DNA of 64,000 nt from Roseateles terrae (GCF_014192155.1 NZ_JACHXO010000009.1:186001-250000), one strand, 5' to 3'. Positions 44,563-54,566 are shown, numbered from the stretch's first letter. Numbers and translations are program-made. The notes: a model not told the origin generated them from the letters alone.

Positions 44563-46775
44563 GCCACCTTCGGCTTGAGCGTGTGCCGCGACAAAGGCAG
44601 GTCCCGAATCCGCTGACCCGTTGCAGCAAAGATGGCATTGAGTACCGCTGGCGCCGCCACCGCGATCGTCGGTTCACCGACCCCGCCCCAGAAGCCCCCG
44701 GACGGCATCACGATCGACTCCACCTGCGGCATGTGTTCCATCTTCACCACCGGATAGGTGTGGAAGTTGTCCTGCTGCACGCGGCCGTCCTTGAGCGTGA
44801 TCTCGCCGAACAGCGCGGCAGACAGCCCGTACACGAAGCTGCCCTCCACCTGTGCCTGGATCTGCTGCGGGTTCACCGCATGACCCGGATCGGTCGCCGC
44901 CACGATGCGGTGGATTTTCAGCGTGCCGTCCTTGGCCACCGACACTTCGGCGCACGCGGCCACATAGCTGCCAAAGCCCATGATCTGCGCCAGCCCGCGG
45001 TAATGCCCCTTGGGCGCCGGCTTGCCCCAGCCCGCCTTCTCCGCGACGGCATTGAGCACCGCCAGGTGTTTGGGCGACTGGGCCAGCAGCTCACGGCGCA
45101 GCGTCAGCGGATCCTTGCCAGCCGCATGCGCAATCTCGTCGATGAAGCTCTCGACGTAGATCGCGTTCTGGTTCAGGTTCACGCCGCGCCAGAAGCCCGG
45201 TGGCACCGGGGGATTGCGCATCGCATGGTCGATCAGCAGGTTCGGCACCGAATAACCGAAGGCGCCTTCAGTGCCGCCCTGGTTCAAGCCCTGGAACACC
45301 ACCGGGTCGAGGCCGTTCTTGATGTTCTGCGGAAAGATGCCCGCCAGGATGGACTGGCCGGAGATCCGCATGTGCAGTGCCTGCAGCTGGCCCTTCGCAT
45401 CCAGGCCGGCGGTGAGCTTGCACTGGGTGATCGGGTGATAGCGGCCATGCAGCATGTCCTCTTCCCGGCTCCAGATCAGCTTCACCGGTGTGCCGGGCAT
45501 CGCCTTGGCGATGGCCACCGCCTGCCGCACCCAGTCATGAACCGCCCCGCGCCGACCGAAACCGCCGCCCAGGTGGATCTTGTAGACCTCGCACTGCGCG
45601 GGCGGCAGGCCGGCGGCCTCGGCGGCAGCGGCCAGGGCGGCCTCACCGTTCTGCGTCGGCGTCCAGACTTCACAACGCTCCGGCGTCCAGCGCGCGGTGG
45701 CGTTCATCGTCTCCATCGTTGCGTGGTTCTGGTACGGGAAGCTGTAGACCGCCTCGATCTTGCGCGCTGCGCCTGCCATGGCGGCGGGCACATCGCCCTG
45801 GCGCTGACCGACGGCAGCTTCCGGCGCGTCCAGCCCGGCCTTGAGCATCGCGGCGATCTGGGCGCTGTCCATCGCGGCATTGGGACCCTCGTCCCAGACG
45901 ATGGGCAGCGCGTCGAGCGCCGTCTTGGCCTGCCACCAGGTGTCGGCCACCACCGCCACGGCGCTGTCGCCAACGGCCACCACCTTTTTGACGCCCGGTT
46001 TGCTCGCGATGGCCGTGGCATCGAAGCTCTTGAGCTTGCCGCCGAAGACGGGGCAGTCCTTGATCGCGGCATTGAGCAGGCCAGGCATCTTCAGGTCCAT
46101 GCCGTAGATCTGGCTGCCGTCGAGCTTGCCCCGGGTGTCCAGCCGCTTGTAGGGCTTGCCGGCAATCTTCCAGTCTTTCGGATCCTTGAGCGTCAGGTCG
46201 GCGGGCGGCTTCTGCGTCACTGCGGCGGCCGCCAGCTGACCGTAGCTCCCGCTGCGGCCACTGGCAGCGTGTCGCACCTGACCCTGGCTGGTGGTCACCT
46301 CACTGACCGGCACCTGCCACTGCGCCGCAGCCGCCTGCATCAGCATGGCGCGGGCGGTTGCGCCGCCTTTGCGCATGTAGTCGTGAGACTCCCGCACGCC
46401 CCGGCTGCCGCCGGTGGAGAAGCTGCCCCAGACGCGGTCACGGGCCAGGTTCTGACCCGGCGTCGGGTATTCCGTCTTCACCCGCGACCAGTCGCAATCC
46501 AGTTCTTCGGCCACCAGCTGTGCGAGGCCGGTCAGGGTGCCCTGGCCCATCTCCGAGCGGGCGATGCGGATGATCACCGTCTCGTCCGGCTGCACCACCA
46601 CCCAGGCATTGAGTTCGGGCGTGGCGCCGGCAGCCGTCGGTTCGGCTGCAAGCGTCGGCACATGGAAGCCCAGCATCAGCCCCCCGGCGACTGCCGAGGA
46701 CTGAAGAAACAGACGTCGTCCCGTGTTGGACGGCCGACCGGCCTGGCGCGTGTCGAAATCGTGCGGCGCGTTCAT
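44559..46775 (-). CDS. Molybdenum hydroxylase large subunit (IorB-like)
   Basis: A 738-residue molybdopterin-binding subunit of the xanthine oxidase family, closest in motif content to isoquinoline 1-oxidoreductase beta or membrane-linked aldehyde dehydrogenases. A Tat signal ([19 protein letters not shown]) shows export. Cofactor-binding blocks include [26 protein letters not shown] and the catalytic Glu in [19 protein letters not shown]. It works with the 2Fe-2S subunit encoded upstream. The ATG at 46775 overlaps the small subunit stop as ATGA. The substrate cannot be inferred. Confidence 0.88.
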   Translation of the reverse strand: MNAPHDFDTRQAGRPSNTGRRLFLQSSAVAGGLMLGFHVPTLAAEPTAAGATPELNAWVVVQPDETVIIRIARSEMGQGTLTGLAQLVAEELDCDWSRVKTEYPTPGQNLARDRVWGSFSTGGSRGVRESHDYMRKGGATARAMLMQAAAAQWQVPVSEVTTSQGQVRHAASGRSGSYGQLAAAAVTQKPPADLTLKDPKDWKIAGKPYKRLDTRGKLDGSQIYGMDLKMPGLLNAAIKDCPVFGGKLKSFDATAIASKPGVKKVVAVGDSAVAVVADTWWQAKTALDALPIVWDEGPNAAMDSAQIAAMLKAGLDAPEAAVGQRQGDVPAAMAGAARKIEAVYSFPYQNHATMETMNATARWTPERCEVWTPTQNGEAALAAAAEAAGLPPAQCEVYKIHLGGGFGRRGAVHDWVRQAVAIAKAMPGTPVKLIWSREEDMLHGRYHPITQCKLTAGLDAKGQLQALHMRISGQSILAGIFPQNIKNGLDPVVFQGLNQGGTEGAFGYSVPNLLIDHAMRNPPVPPGFWRGVNLNQNAIYVESFIDEIAHAAGKDPLTLRRELLAQSPKHLAVLNAVAEKAGWGKPAPKGHYRGLAQIMGFGSYVAACAEVSVAKDGTLKIHRIVAATDPGHAVNPQQIQAQVEGSFVYGLSAALFGEITLKDGRVQQDNFHTYPVVKMEHMPQVESIVMPSGGFWGGVGEPTIAVAAPAVLNAIFAATGQRIRDLPLSRHTLKPKVA

Positions 46776-47275
46776 GCTTCGCTCCCGTTCGGGTCCAGCA
46801 GACGGATGGCAATCGACTTGCGATTCACCTGACCGGCGGCCAGATGAATGGCGGCGCGCACCCGGTTGTAGGTGCCACATCGACAGATGTTGGTCATCGC
46901 GCTGTCGATGTCCGCATCGGTCGGTTTGGGTTTGTCCTTGAGCAGCGCCGCAGCGGCCATGATCATGCCGCTCTGGCAGAAGCCGCACTGCGGCACGTCC
47001 AGCGCCGCCCAGGCCTTTTGCACCGGATGGCTGGCGTCCTTGGACAGGCCTTCAATGGTGGTGATGCGGTCGGTCGGTGCGACGCTGGAGAGCGGCCGCA
47101 CGCAGCTGCGCACGGCTTCACCGTTGAGGTGGACGGTGCACGCTCCGCACTGCGCGAGCCCGCAGCCGTATTTGGTGCCGGTCAGACCGAGCTGCTCCCG
47201 CAGCGCCCACAGAAGCGGGGTGTCGCCGTCGGCATCCACCTCCACCGTCTTGCCATTGACTTGCAGTTGAGCCAT
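46772..47275 (-). CDS. Molybdenum hydroxylase 2Fe-2S subunit (IorA-like)
   Basis: A 167-residue subunit with two 2Fe-2S clusters. The plant-ferredoxin-type cluster is [21 protein letters not shown] near residues 40-60. The second cluster is CGFCQSGM followed by [15 protein letters not shown]. Such subunits carry electrons from the molybdenum site. [13 protein letters not shown] is the natural start, with a GGAG-like site upstream. It heads the operon that continues with the large subunit, soxX, soxY, soxZ and soxA. It has no signal peptide of its own, so it is probably exported with the large subunit by the Tat route. Confidence 0.9.
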   Translation of the reverse strand: MAQLQVNGKTVEVDADGDTPLLWALREQLGLTGTKYGCGLAQCGACTVHLNGEAVRSCVRPLSSVAPTDRITTIEGLSKDASHPVQKAWAALDVPQCGFCQSGMIMAAAALLKDKPKPTDADIDSAMTNICRCGTYNRVRAAIHLAAGQVNRKSIAIRLLDPNGSEA

Positions 47276-47474
47276 GTTGTCTCCCTGAGTGCGGTGAGCT
47301 CCCGGGCAGGCATGCGGCGGGAGACGTCTGCACTGTAGCGAGACCGTCAACGGGGCGAGTGCGGGATTTCGCTGACCAGACGGGGCGGCGCGCCGGCTGG
47401 TCAGCTGCAGGACTTCGGAAAATCCAGCGGAGCGGCGCCCCAGGCCCCTGAAAGGGCCGCCGGGGCGGAGAAGG

Positions 47475-48260
47475 TCAGAGACCGGAGCCGGGCGCCGCCT
47501 GCTTGCGATGCTGCTCGGCCAGCAAGGCGTCGGGGGTCACGTGGGTGAGCCAGGCCTGGATCTTGTTCTTCCAGCCGGCCACCACGCCGGCCTCGCCGCT
47601 CTCCATTGCCTCGAAACCGGCCTTGGCCACTTCTTCCGCCGGCTGCTTCTTGCCTGTGGCGAACTTGGTGTCGGTCAGGTCGGCGCGCTGGAAGAATTCG
47701 GTGTCCGTCGGGCCGGGCATCAGGACGGTGACCGACACCTCGGTGTCCTTGAGCTCATTGCGCAGCGCATAGGCGAAGGAGTCGATGAAGGCCTTGGTGC
47801 CGTTGTAGACCGCCTGGAAGCTGCCCGGCATCAGACCGGCAATGGAGCCGGTGATGAGAATCCGGCCGGCATTGCGCTCGCGCATGCGGCGGCCGACGCG
47901 CTGGATCAGGTCCAGCGTGCCGGTGATGTTGGTGTCGATGACATGGCGCACCGCCATGAAGTCCTGATCCAGAAAGGCGTGACCCAGGCCGTGGCCGGCA
48001 TTGGCCAGCAGCGCGGCAATCGGGCGGTCCTGGATCTTGGCGTCCAGCGCGTCGATGCCCTGCAGCGTGGCCAGGTCCGCGACCACGGTATCGACCTGCG
48101 CACCCAGGGCGCGCGCCTCGGCGGCGGTCTGATCCAGGCTGCGGTCGGCAGCCAGCACCAGGTCATATCCGTTGCGGGCGGCTTCCAGCGCCAGGGCGTG
48201 GCCGATGCCGCTGGACGCGCCGGTGACAACGGCCCAGGGACGAGAGCTGACGGTGTTCAT
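47475..48260 (-). CDS. Short-chain dehydrogenase/reductase
   Basis: A 261-residue NAD(P)-dependent oxidoreductase. The cofactor motif is [17 protein letters not shown], the structural NAG is in [10 protein letters not shown], and the catalytic residues are Ser in [14 protein letters not shown] with Tyr and Lys in YNGTK. The C-terminal part resembles SDRs annotated as YqjQ-like. The substrate is unknown. MNTVSSRPW is the chosen start; ten codons upstream are open. The gene is on the same strand as the molybdenum hydroxylase operon and downstream of the hemerythrin gene, with its own gap. Confidence 0.88.
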   Translation of the reverse strand: MNTVSSRPWAVVTGASSGIGHALALEAARNGYDLVLAADRSLDQTAAEARALGAQVDTVVADLATLQGIDALDAKIQDRPIAALLANAGHGLGHAFLDQDFMAVRHVIDTNITGTLDLIQRVGRRMRERNAGRILITGSIAGLMPGSFQAVYNGTKAFIDSFAYALRNELKDTEVSVTVLMPGPTDTEFFQRADLTDTKFATGKKQPAEEVAKAGFEAMESGEAGVVAGWKNKIQAWLTHVTPDALLAEQHRKQAAPGSGL

Positions 48261-48366
48261 GATGCGTTCCTTTCTTGGCGACATTGGCAACAGGGCGAGG
48301 ACCGCCGCATGGCAGACCTCGCCCTGGTGGGCCCGGCAAGGAGCCCGATCAGCGGTTCGGGAGACC

Positions 48367-48912
48367 TCAGTGGGGCATGCCCTGGCCGTTCATCATTTCG
48401 GCCATCAGCTCTTCCTTGCGCTGTTGAAGGCGCTCACCCATCTCGACCAGGTCGAGCTTGGAGTTCTTCACCTTGGGGAACATCTCGTTCTGCTCTTCCT
48501 TGACGTGATGCTTCACCCATTCACCCATGACGGTGATCTTGGCGTCGTAGTCTTCGCCGTCGGGCTCAACGCCCTGCACGGCGGCAATCAGGTCCTTGAC
48601 GCTCTGATGCTCCACCTTGGCTTCGGGCACCAGTTCCTTGTCCTTCAGGGCGGCCTGCACTTCGGGGTAGAGGATCTCTTCCTCGATCTGGGCGTGCACC
48701 GTCAGCTCCAGGCAGATCTGCGAGACGATCTGCTTCTTCTTGGCGGCGGAACGGGTCTTCTTGAACTGCTCGAACAGGTCGTTCACCTTCTTGTGATCGG
48801 CGCGCAGCAGAGCAATGGCGTCCGGGGTCTTCTTGGCCGTGGCACGACGGGTCGTGGTGGCGGCGCGGCGGGCGGGCGTCTTGCGGCTGGCGGTCGTGGC
48901 TTGCGTGGGCAT
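48367..48912 (-). CDS. Hemerythrin HHE cation-binding protein
   Basis: A 181-residue protein. An N-terminal Lys/Arg/Ala-rich tail of about 30 residues (RKTPARRAATTTRRATAKK) looks like a histone-like or nucleic-acid-binding tail. The four-helix HHE domain follows with metal ligands in ADHKKVNDLFEQF, ELTVHAQIEEEILYPEV, VEHQSVKDLI and WVKHHVKEEQNEMFPKV. The positively charged N-terminus is unusual for the short HHE proteins and is compatible with DNA binding. HHE proteins bind a di-iron centre and sense oxygen, NO or redox state. No RBS conflict is seen for the ATG at 48912. Confidence 0.87.
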   Translation of the reverse strand: MPTQATTASRKTPARRAATTTRRATAKKTPDAIALLRADHKKVNDLFEQFKKTRSAAKKKQIVSQICLELTVHAQIEEEILYPEVQAALKDKELVPEAKVEHQSVKDLIAAVQGVEPDGEDYDAKITVMGEWVKHHVKEEQNEMFPKVKNSKLDLVEMGERLQQRKEELMAEMMNGQGMPH

Positions 48913-49046
48913 GAAGGAACTCCTTGCGGATGTGCAGAATTGCGATAGAGACAGCTGGCAATCGCGATGCCCACGGGGTTCTCCCGCGATGTTTTCTTTC
49001 AGATCACCGCACTGCGAACCTTGGCATGTGGCCCCTGGTCCGTTTG

Positions 49047-50696
49047 TCAGCGGTCATAACGGGCGACGCGGACCTGCAGCAGCGGAGGCTGCCAGACATA
49101 AGCCGGATCCAGGACATCACGCTCCGGACGTTGCTCCCGCCAGCGCAGGTGCATCAGCGATGCGAGTGTCCAGGCGGCCCAGTCGACTCGGAACCTGGCG
49201 TCGGAGCGTGCTGGGTCGAAGGGGGACTGGCTGCGCCAGACGACCGCCGGCACCCGATAGCCGGCAGGGGTGCCAGGGCTATGGCCCGCACGGGCCACTT
49301 CATGACCGACCTCCTGTCCGTGGTCCGAGAGGAACATCCACGCGGCATGTCCATCACGGGGCGTGTGCTGGCGGGTCAGACGCAGCGACTGAGCCACGAC
49401 GGTGTCGTGATAGGCAATCGCGGTGTCGTAGGCGCGGCGGGCGGAACGGATCCAGAGCGGTTGCCCGGCGCGCTGCAGCCCCTGCTCCACGCTATCGTCC
49501 CCGTCGGCGAAGGGCTTGAAGGCCGCCGGTGCGCGCAAGGCGTAATGCGGATGGGCGCCGAGCAGGTGGACGACGATCAGCTTCCGCGGCGCTGGATCGA
49601 CCAGCGCCTCTTCCAGACAGTCCAGCAGTTCGCCGTCCAGGCTGACGGTGGACCGGCCGGGCGCACGATTGATCATTTCCATCTCGTCGGCCAGGCGGGC
49701 ATGCTGCTGCTCGATGGCGAGGTCGTCATGATTGCTCATCCACCAGACGCGATAGCCCGCGGCACGAGCCAGCGCCAGCAGGTGCTGGCTGCTGCCGGCC
49801 GGTTCCCCGACCGCCCGGTCGCCAAAGCTGAACAGACCGCTGAGCGAAGCCACCGTTCCCGATTCCGCGGACCAGGCGTGGCGGATGGTCAGCATCCGGC
49901 CCTGCTCCTCGCGTTGCAGCGACTCCAGCTGCGGGGTGGTGGGACGGGTGTAGCCGTACAGGCTCATGTTGTCGCGGTTGACGCTGTCGGTCAGCACCAG
50001 CACGACGGTGGAGGGGCCTTCCACGCTCAAGACCGGAGACTGCGCCCGGGCGTTGGCCAGCAGTTGTTCCCGGTCCTGGCGCTGGTCGGACCAGCTCCGC
50101 TGCAGATCCGCCACCGACTGGGCCCATTGCGGCCAGAAGATCAGCGGGTGATGGCGGCGCCAGGGTTTGATCAGCAGGGCGGCGAGGCACAGCAGCGCCA
50201 GCAGGCCGAGGACCCGGCGCTGCCAGCGAGGCAGGGCGGACCGGTGAGTGCCGCTGCGCCAGACCAGCGTGGTGAGGGCGACTGCGGCGATCAGGAAGAC
50301 GCCCGCCAGCGGCAGCATCGCGCGGCCGTTGGCGGTGAGATATTCCCTGGCTTCCTGCGGCGTGGTGTTGGCCACGGCGGCGATGACCAGGGCGCTGTCC
50401 GGGGCGGCCTGATAGGCCTGCTGCAGGTAGAGGCGGGCGGCGGCGTCCAGCAGGAACACCGCCACCAGGGCCGTCGTCACGAGGAAGCGCAGCGCAGCAA
50501 GGCGGGCAGACGTCAGCGGCCAGCGCAGCCACAGCAGCGGTGCGAGCGCCAGGACAAAGACCTGCGCGACGCGGTGGCTCTCATACGTGAGGATGAGGAT
50601 GCCGGCGAGGGTCAGGCAGAGCAGGGCTGCGGCGACCAGGGGCGTGATGCGGGGGCGGGAGCGGAGGCGGAGGGCCAGAGGAAGACGGTTCAGCAT
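49047..50696 (-). CDS. EptA/CptA-like phosphoethanolamine transferase (sulfatase fold)
   Basis: A 549-residue inner-membrane protein with about five N-terminal helices followed by a periplasmic alkaline-phosphatase-fold domain from residue 240. The metal-site region is VLVLTDSVNRDNMSLYGYTRPTTP. This resembles EptA, but D replaces the first Glu. The nucleophile is probably the Thr in SAESGTVASLSG. A metal-binding His-Asp pair appears in MFLSDHGQEVGHE. Related enzymes add phosphoethanolamine from phosphatidylethanolamine to lipid A, core sugars or periplasmic glucans. The last substrate is of interest because opgGH lies in this window, but there is no direct evidence. Confidence 0.75.
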   Translation of the reverse strand: MLNRLPLALRLRSRPRITPLVAAALLCLTLAGILILTYESHRVAQVFVLALAPLLWLRWPLTSARLAALRFLVTTALVAVFLLDAAARLYLQQAYQAAPDSALVIAAVANTTPQEAREYLTANGRAMLPLAGVFLIAAVALTTLVWRSGTHRSALPRWQRRVLGLLALLCLAALLIKPWRRHHPLIFWPQWAQSVADLQRSWSDQRQDREQLLANARAQSPVLSVEGPSTVVLVLTDSVNRDNMSLYGYTRPTTPQLESLQREEQGRMLTIRHAWSAESGTVASLSGLFSFGDRAVGEPAGSSQHLLALARAAGYRVWWMSNHDDLAIEQQHARLADEMEMINRAPGRSTVSLDGELLDCLEEALVDPAPRKLIVVHLLGAHPHYALRAPAAFKPFADGDDSVEQGLQRAGQPLWIRSARRAYDTAIAYHDTVVAQSLRLTRQHTPRDGHAAWMFLSDHGQEVGHEVARAGHSPGTPAGYRVPAVVWRSQSPFDPARSDARFRVDWAAWTLASLMHLRWREQRPERDVLDPAYVWQPPLLQVRVARYDR

Positions 50697-50959
50697 GGGG
50701 GCAGGAGAGACACAGGCAGGCCGCTGGCGAGGGCGCGTCCGCTCAGGACGGCGGCCCGGGCGTTGCACCGGAACGCAACGGCGCGGGGCAGCCACTTGGC
50801 AGCGGCCCGAGGATGCTAGCCGCGACGTCCTCGATGCCGATCAGTGAAGACGGAGGTCGGACGACTCAAAAACCGACGTTCACGCATCAAGCTCCGCTCC
50901 GCCAAGGCTGCGGGTTGGTCCCGTCAGTCAAATTCAAGGGCATTCATTAGCATGGCGGA

Positions 50960-52714
50960 ATGCATCGACTCATTGCCCTCCTCACGCTGCTGATGCTGGC
51001 CTCGATGCCGGCTGCCGCCGAATCCACCTGCGATGTCTCCTATCGCATCGCGCCCCGCTACGACACCCAGCCGCGCCGGCTGGAGGTGGCCATGACCTTC
51101 GCCGCGGAGCGACGTTTTGAGAGCTGGCTGAGACTGCAGGTGGGATGGGCCGGCATCCAGGATTACGGTCAGACCTGGCGGCCGTCCCCTGAGCAGCCTT
51201 CAGGCGTGACCGTCACACCGGAGGACACGCATCGATGGCAGGTGACGCACGCGCCCGAGGGGCTGGTCACCGTCCGCTATCAGATCCTCGCAGCACTGCC
51301 AGATCCCGACGACGGGAAGGTCCAGGACCAGGAACAGATGTATCGCACTCAGATCGGTGCCGACTGGTTCCAGTTCTTCGGCTATGGCGCGCTGCCGTCC
51401 GTGGAATCGTTCGATGACCGGCGTGTGGGCCGGATGTGTGTAACGCTGGTGCAGCCCGAGGGTCAGGTGGGCCCCTTAATCGGCAGCGATCTCAATGGGC
51501 GGGTGCAGGCGGACGCGCAGATCTCGCTGCAGGATTCCCATGCGGGGCTGCGACATGCGTTCTACGGAGGCGGTCCCGGCTGGCGTGTGGAGCGCCGGGA
51601 GGGGCCCGGCGGCGCGGTGATCGTCGCCAGCCGCGGCACGCAGGCGGCACCGGATGTCGCGTTTGCCGACAGTGTGGTGCAACTCATATCAGCGCACCGG
51701 CGCTTCTGGGGCGATACCGAGGCTCCGAAGCAGACGATCGTGCGCATCCCCAACAATGGCTGGAACAACGGCGGCACCCTGGTCCGTCAGACGGCCGTGC
51801 TGCATGTCAGCCGCGACTTCGGCCCGCACAATGCGGCGTTCGAGTCCCTGATCGGCCACGAGAACCTGCATCAGTGGATGCCGGGCCGTCTCGGCGGACG
51901 ACAGAACGACTCACCCGAGCAGGCGGCGCATCACTCTTGGCTGTCGGAAGGGTTCACCGACTACTACACCCACCGGTTGCTGCTCGGGGCTGGCGTCTGG
52001 ACACTCGACCAATATGCCGAGCAATTGACGCAGGTGTTTCGGAAGTATTGGCGTTCACCGGAGCGCCATGCGACGGCAGACAGCATTGCGCCGCGGTTCT
52101 TCAGCGACCGTGCGGCCGGCAGTCAGATGTATGTGCGCGGCGAATGGTTGGCGATGACCTGGGACCGTGCGTTGCGGGAGCAGGATCCTTCAGGGCTGGA
52201 CGGTGTGCTGCGCGGATTGTTGCTGACGCGTCAGCAGGCGATGAAGGCAGGCGCCGCACACGAGCGGGTACTGGCAGCGCTGACCACACGGCTGGGTGAC
52301 GCACCCCGCCAGCAGGTCAAGGCGACGGTGGAAGAGGGACGCGGCCTGGCCTTGGAGGAGGGGCTGGCGGGCCCGTGTTTCACAGTCGGATGGGCCGATG
52401 TGCCGCGCTGGGCACCGGGATTCGACGTGTCGAAGATCAAGGGCGGTCCGCCCGTGGTGGCCACGGGCGTCATACCGCAAGGACCCGCCGCCCAGGCGGG
52501 GTTGAAGGAGGGCATGATGCTGAAGGGATGGTCCATCTTCGGCGGTGAAGTCACCAAAGAAATCGAGCTGAATGTGACCGTGGATGGTGAGACAAAAACC
52601 CTGCGTTACCTGCCTGTGGACGGAACCTTTGAGCGATTGCCCCTGCTCTCCGTGCGGGCCGGGGCGGGGAGTGATGCTGCATGCCAGCAATGGATTCGGC
52701 GTCCGCGTTCCTGA
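50960..52714 (+). CDS. M61-like exported zinc metallopeptidase with PDZ-like end
   Basis: A 584-residue exported protein with a signal peptide (MHRLIALLTLLMLASMPAAA). The zinc site is HENLHQW (HExxH form) near residue 300, and the third ligand Glu lies in WLSEGFTDYY about 30 residues later. This layout is that of the M1/M61 aminopeptidase clan, and M61 proteins also carry a C-terminal PDZ domain, here seen as GVIPQGPAAQAGLKEGMMLKG. The N-terminal region is all-beta and poorly conserved. Peptidase activity is inferred. It diverges from the EptA-like gene. Confidence 0.75.
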   Translation: MHRLIALLTLLMLASMPAAAESTCDVSYRIAPRYDTQPRRLEVAMTFAAERRFESWLRLQVGWAGIQDYGQTWRPSPEQPSGVTVTPEDTHRWQVTHAPEGLVTVRYQILAALPDPDDGKVQDQEQMYRTQIGADWFQFFGYGALPSVESFDDRRVGRMCVTLVQPEGQVGPLIGSDLNGRVQADAQISLQDSHAGLRHAFYGGGPGWRVERREGPGGAVIVASRGTQAAPDVAFADSVVQLISAHRRFWGDTEAPKQTIVRIPNNGWNNGGTLVRQTAVLHVSRDFGPHNAAFESLIGHENLHQWMPGRLGGRQNDSPEQAAHHSWLSEGFTDYYTHRLLLGAGVWTLDQYAEQLTQVFRKYWRSPERHATADSIAPRFFSDRAAGSQMYVRGEWLAMTWDRALREQDPSGLDGVLRGLLLTRQQAMKAGAAHERVLAALTTRLGDAPRQQVKATVEEGRGLALEEGLAGPCFTVGWADVPRWAPGFDVSKIKGGPPVVATGVIPQGPAAQAGLKEGMMLKGWSIFGGEVTKEIELNVTVDGETKTLRYLPVDGTFERLPLLSVRAGAGSDAACQQWIRRPRS

Positions 52715-52739
52715 GACATGCGCTGGGGCGGTGTGCTGA

Positions 52740-53780
52740 TCAGCGCGGATCACCTCGTAGGATGTACTGCCGTCCGTTTTGCAGCGCCACACGGACGGCA
52801 ATCTGCCCGCGCTCATTGACGGACACGGGGTTCAAGGCGAAGTCGGTGACGGTCGAGCCCAGCAACGGGTCGCCCAGCCCGAGCAGGCGTTGCGCCTTCG
52901 GACGCGAGCCGCTGTAGATGCCAAGCGTGCCCCCGGTCGGGGTGCCGTAGAACACCGCCGGACCCTGGCGGTTCATCAGCACGCCGCGATAGCTCGCGAA
53001 ATCCGGATATGGGCCGCGCCAGCAGGTGAGGCCGTCGGAGGTGGCGACGTAGATGCCCCAGTCCGCCGAGCTGCGGGGGCGGGCGACGAAGGCGACGGCG
53101 CCAAGGTCGTTCAGGGTGGGAAAGGGCGCAATGTCCTCGAAATCGCCACCGGTGACGGCGACCGGGCGGCACAAGCCGTCGCAGGTGCGCAAGAATACGC
53201 CTTCTCTGGAGTCGCGCAGGCTGGCGCGAAAAGCCACATCGCCCTGCGCATTGACGACTGGCAGACCGGCAAAGCCGCTGAAGGTGTCGCCGGCCTCGGC
53301 CACACTGGTGAACTGATGACCATCCCACAGTTCAATGGACGCAGTGCCCCGCGCTGTCGTGGCGCGCAGCGCCACCCTGCCGCTTTCATTCATCGTGGGA
53401 CCCAACGGGCCGATGCCGTAGAGCCCCTGGCGCGAACCGACGATCTGCCAGGCCGCACCGGGCCTGAGCAGCGCCAGCACCTCATCGCCAGACGGCAACC
53501 GCGCATAGGCCGTCACATCGCCGTGGTCATTGATGTCCGGATGGCTGGTGAATGCAGCAACCGGGCATGAGGCACTGCCGCTGACGGCGATCTCTGCCAC
53601 CTCGGCTCCCCCTGCCTTGGCCGTGAATAGTCCCGTGCCACCGTTCCTCAAGCCCGCCTGAAAGCACACCACCCCGGCGTCATTGATCGAAGGCACGTAA
53701 GGCTTGAAGTCGGAGAACCGACCGTCGGTGCGCGCCACTGGCATCAGGGCGTAGGGGAGGGCGTCAGCAGTTGTTGCCAT
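52740..53780 (-). CDS. NxxGxxAF tandem-repeat protein of unknown function
   Basis: A 346-residue protein built from repeats in which an N-D/E/A-x-G-x-V-A/C-F core recurs: SINDAGVVCFQAG, DINDHGDVTAYAR, TMNESGRVALRAT, VVNAQGDVAFRAS, TLNDLGAVAFVAR and SVNERGQIAVRVA. The spacing of about 45-50 residues suggests a seven-bladed beta-propeller. Proteins of this type usually have a signal peptide and a C-terminal anchor; neither is seen here, since the start MATTADALPYALMPV is not a signal sequence. Function unknown. It converges closely with the metallopeptidase gene (25 bases apart). Confidence 0.65.
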   Translation of the reverse strand: MATTADALPYALMPVARTDGRFSDFKPYVPSINDAGVVCFQAGLRNGGTGLFTAKAGGAEVAEIAVSGSASCPVAAFTSHPDINDHGDVTAYARLPSGDEVLALLRPGAAWQIVGSRQGLYGIGPLGPTMNESGRVALRATTARGTASIELWDGHQFTSVAEAGDTFSGFAGLPVVNAQGDVAFRASLRDSREGVFLRTCDGLCRPVAVTGGDFEDIAPFPTLNDLGAVAFVARPRSSADWGIYVATSDGLTCWRGPYPDFASYRGVLMNRQGPAVFYGTPTGGTLGIYSGSRPKAQRLLGLGDPLLGSTVTDFALNPVSVNERGQIAVRVALQNGRQYILRGDPR

Positions 53781-54230
53781 GCAGTCATTCCATGAGGCCG
53801 GCACATTCCAGGAACTGCAGCGGCTGTGCCGTTGGGAGGGAATGCCGCCGGCAGTCAGCAGGTGGCTTGTGGGGTCGCGGGTCGCGGGTCGCGGGTCGTG
53901 AAGATTCTCTCTCAGCTGCCGGATCAGACCCTTCTGGCTGGCGGAAAACGATCTCCCCCTGCCTCAGAAAGGAAGGCTTCGTCCGATAGTCCGCCCTCCA
54001 TCAATCACGCCGCGCCGAGTGCGCAGTGATCGAGAAGCTCTGCGGCAGGGTGTGGGCGCTTGCGTGGCTTGGAGCGACCGATGGCTGGGCAAGTGCTGTC
54101 TGTGGGGCGTCGCCGCGATTGATCTCGGTCAACGTTGGGAGGGTTCGCAACCTCGCAATCGACCCGGCAGGTGCCGCGAAGGTCTATGGTGGTGAGTGCT
54201 AAAGAGCATCTCAGCCGCTAGGAGTCCTTC
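53781..54230. other. Intergenic region with a heptamer repeat
   Basis: This 450-base gap separates the divergent repeat protein and the small unknown gene. It contains GGGTCGC repeated nearly four times at 53872-53899, about 90 bases upstream of the minus-strand gene start. AGGAG at 54220-54224 is the ribosome site of the following plus-strand gene. I see no open frame with protein features and no tRNA-like fold. Confidence 0.5.
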
Positions 54231-54566
54231 ATGTCCTCAACGTCTTCCGGCAATCCGCATACCGCCGATGAATGGGCGCATCAGGTCGATGCCGTCGATC
54301 TGGAGATCATCCAGCTCGCGCTGGTCTGCAAGGTGCGGCTCCTGGATCCCACCGTGCTGGGGCACATCCTCGACAACCACACCGAGCTGCTGGGTGTGGA
54401 GGAGACGCCCGCCTTCACCAAATTGCGTGGCCTGCTGTTCCTCCACTTTGCGATCGAGGAAAAGCTGGCCGGCAGCGCCTCGGAAGAGGCCGCCCGCGCC
54501 CTGGTGCATTCGGTGCAGGAGCGGCTGTCTCAGCGGCTCGGGCCGAAGCTGGATCAGCTGCGCTGA
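54231..54566 (+). CDS. Small protein of unknown function
   Basis: A 111-residue soluble protein, mostly helical: [27 protein letters not shown] and [20 protein letters not shown] are the clearest blocks. There is no signal peptide, membrane segment or known motif. An AGGAG site seven bases before the ATG supports translation. Its 3' end overlaps arcC convergently by 13 bases. I do not recognise the family. Confidence 0.6.
   Translation: MSSTSSGNPHTADEWAHQVDAVDLEIIQLALVCKVRLLDPTVLGHILDNHTELLGVEETPAFTKLRGLLFLHFAIEEKLAGSASEEAARALVHSVQERLSQRLGPKLDQLR

Noticed and set aside
44583-46832. Very long open frame antisense to the molybdenum hydroxylase large subunit
   Set aside because: High GC content keeps antisense frames open. 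The product is His/Arg/Gly-rich with no recognisable motif, while the opposite strand encodes a complete, well-conserved enzyme.
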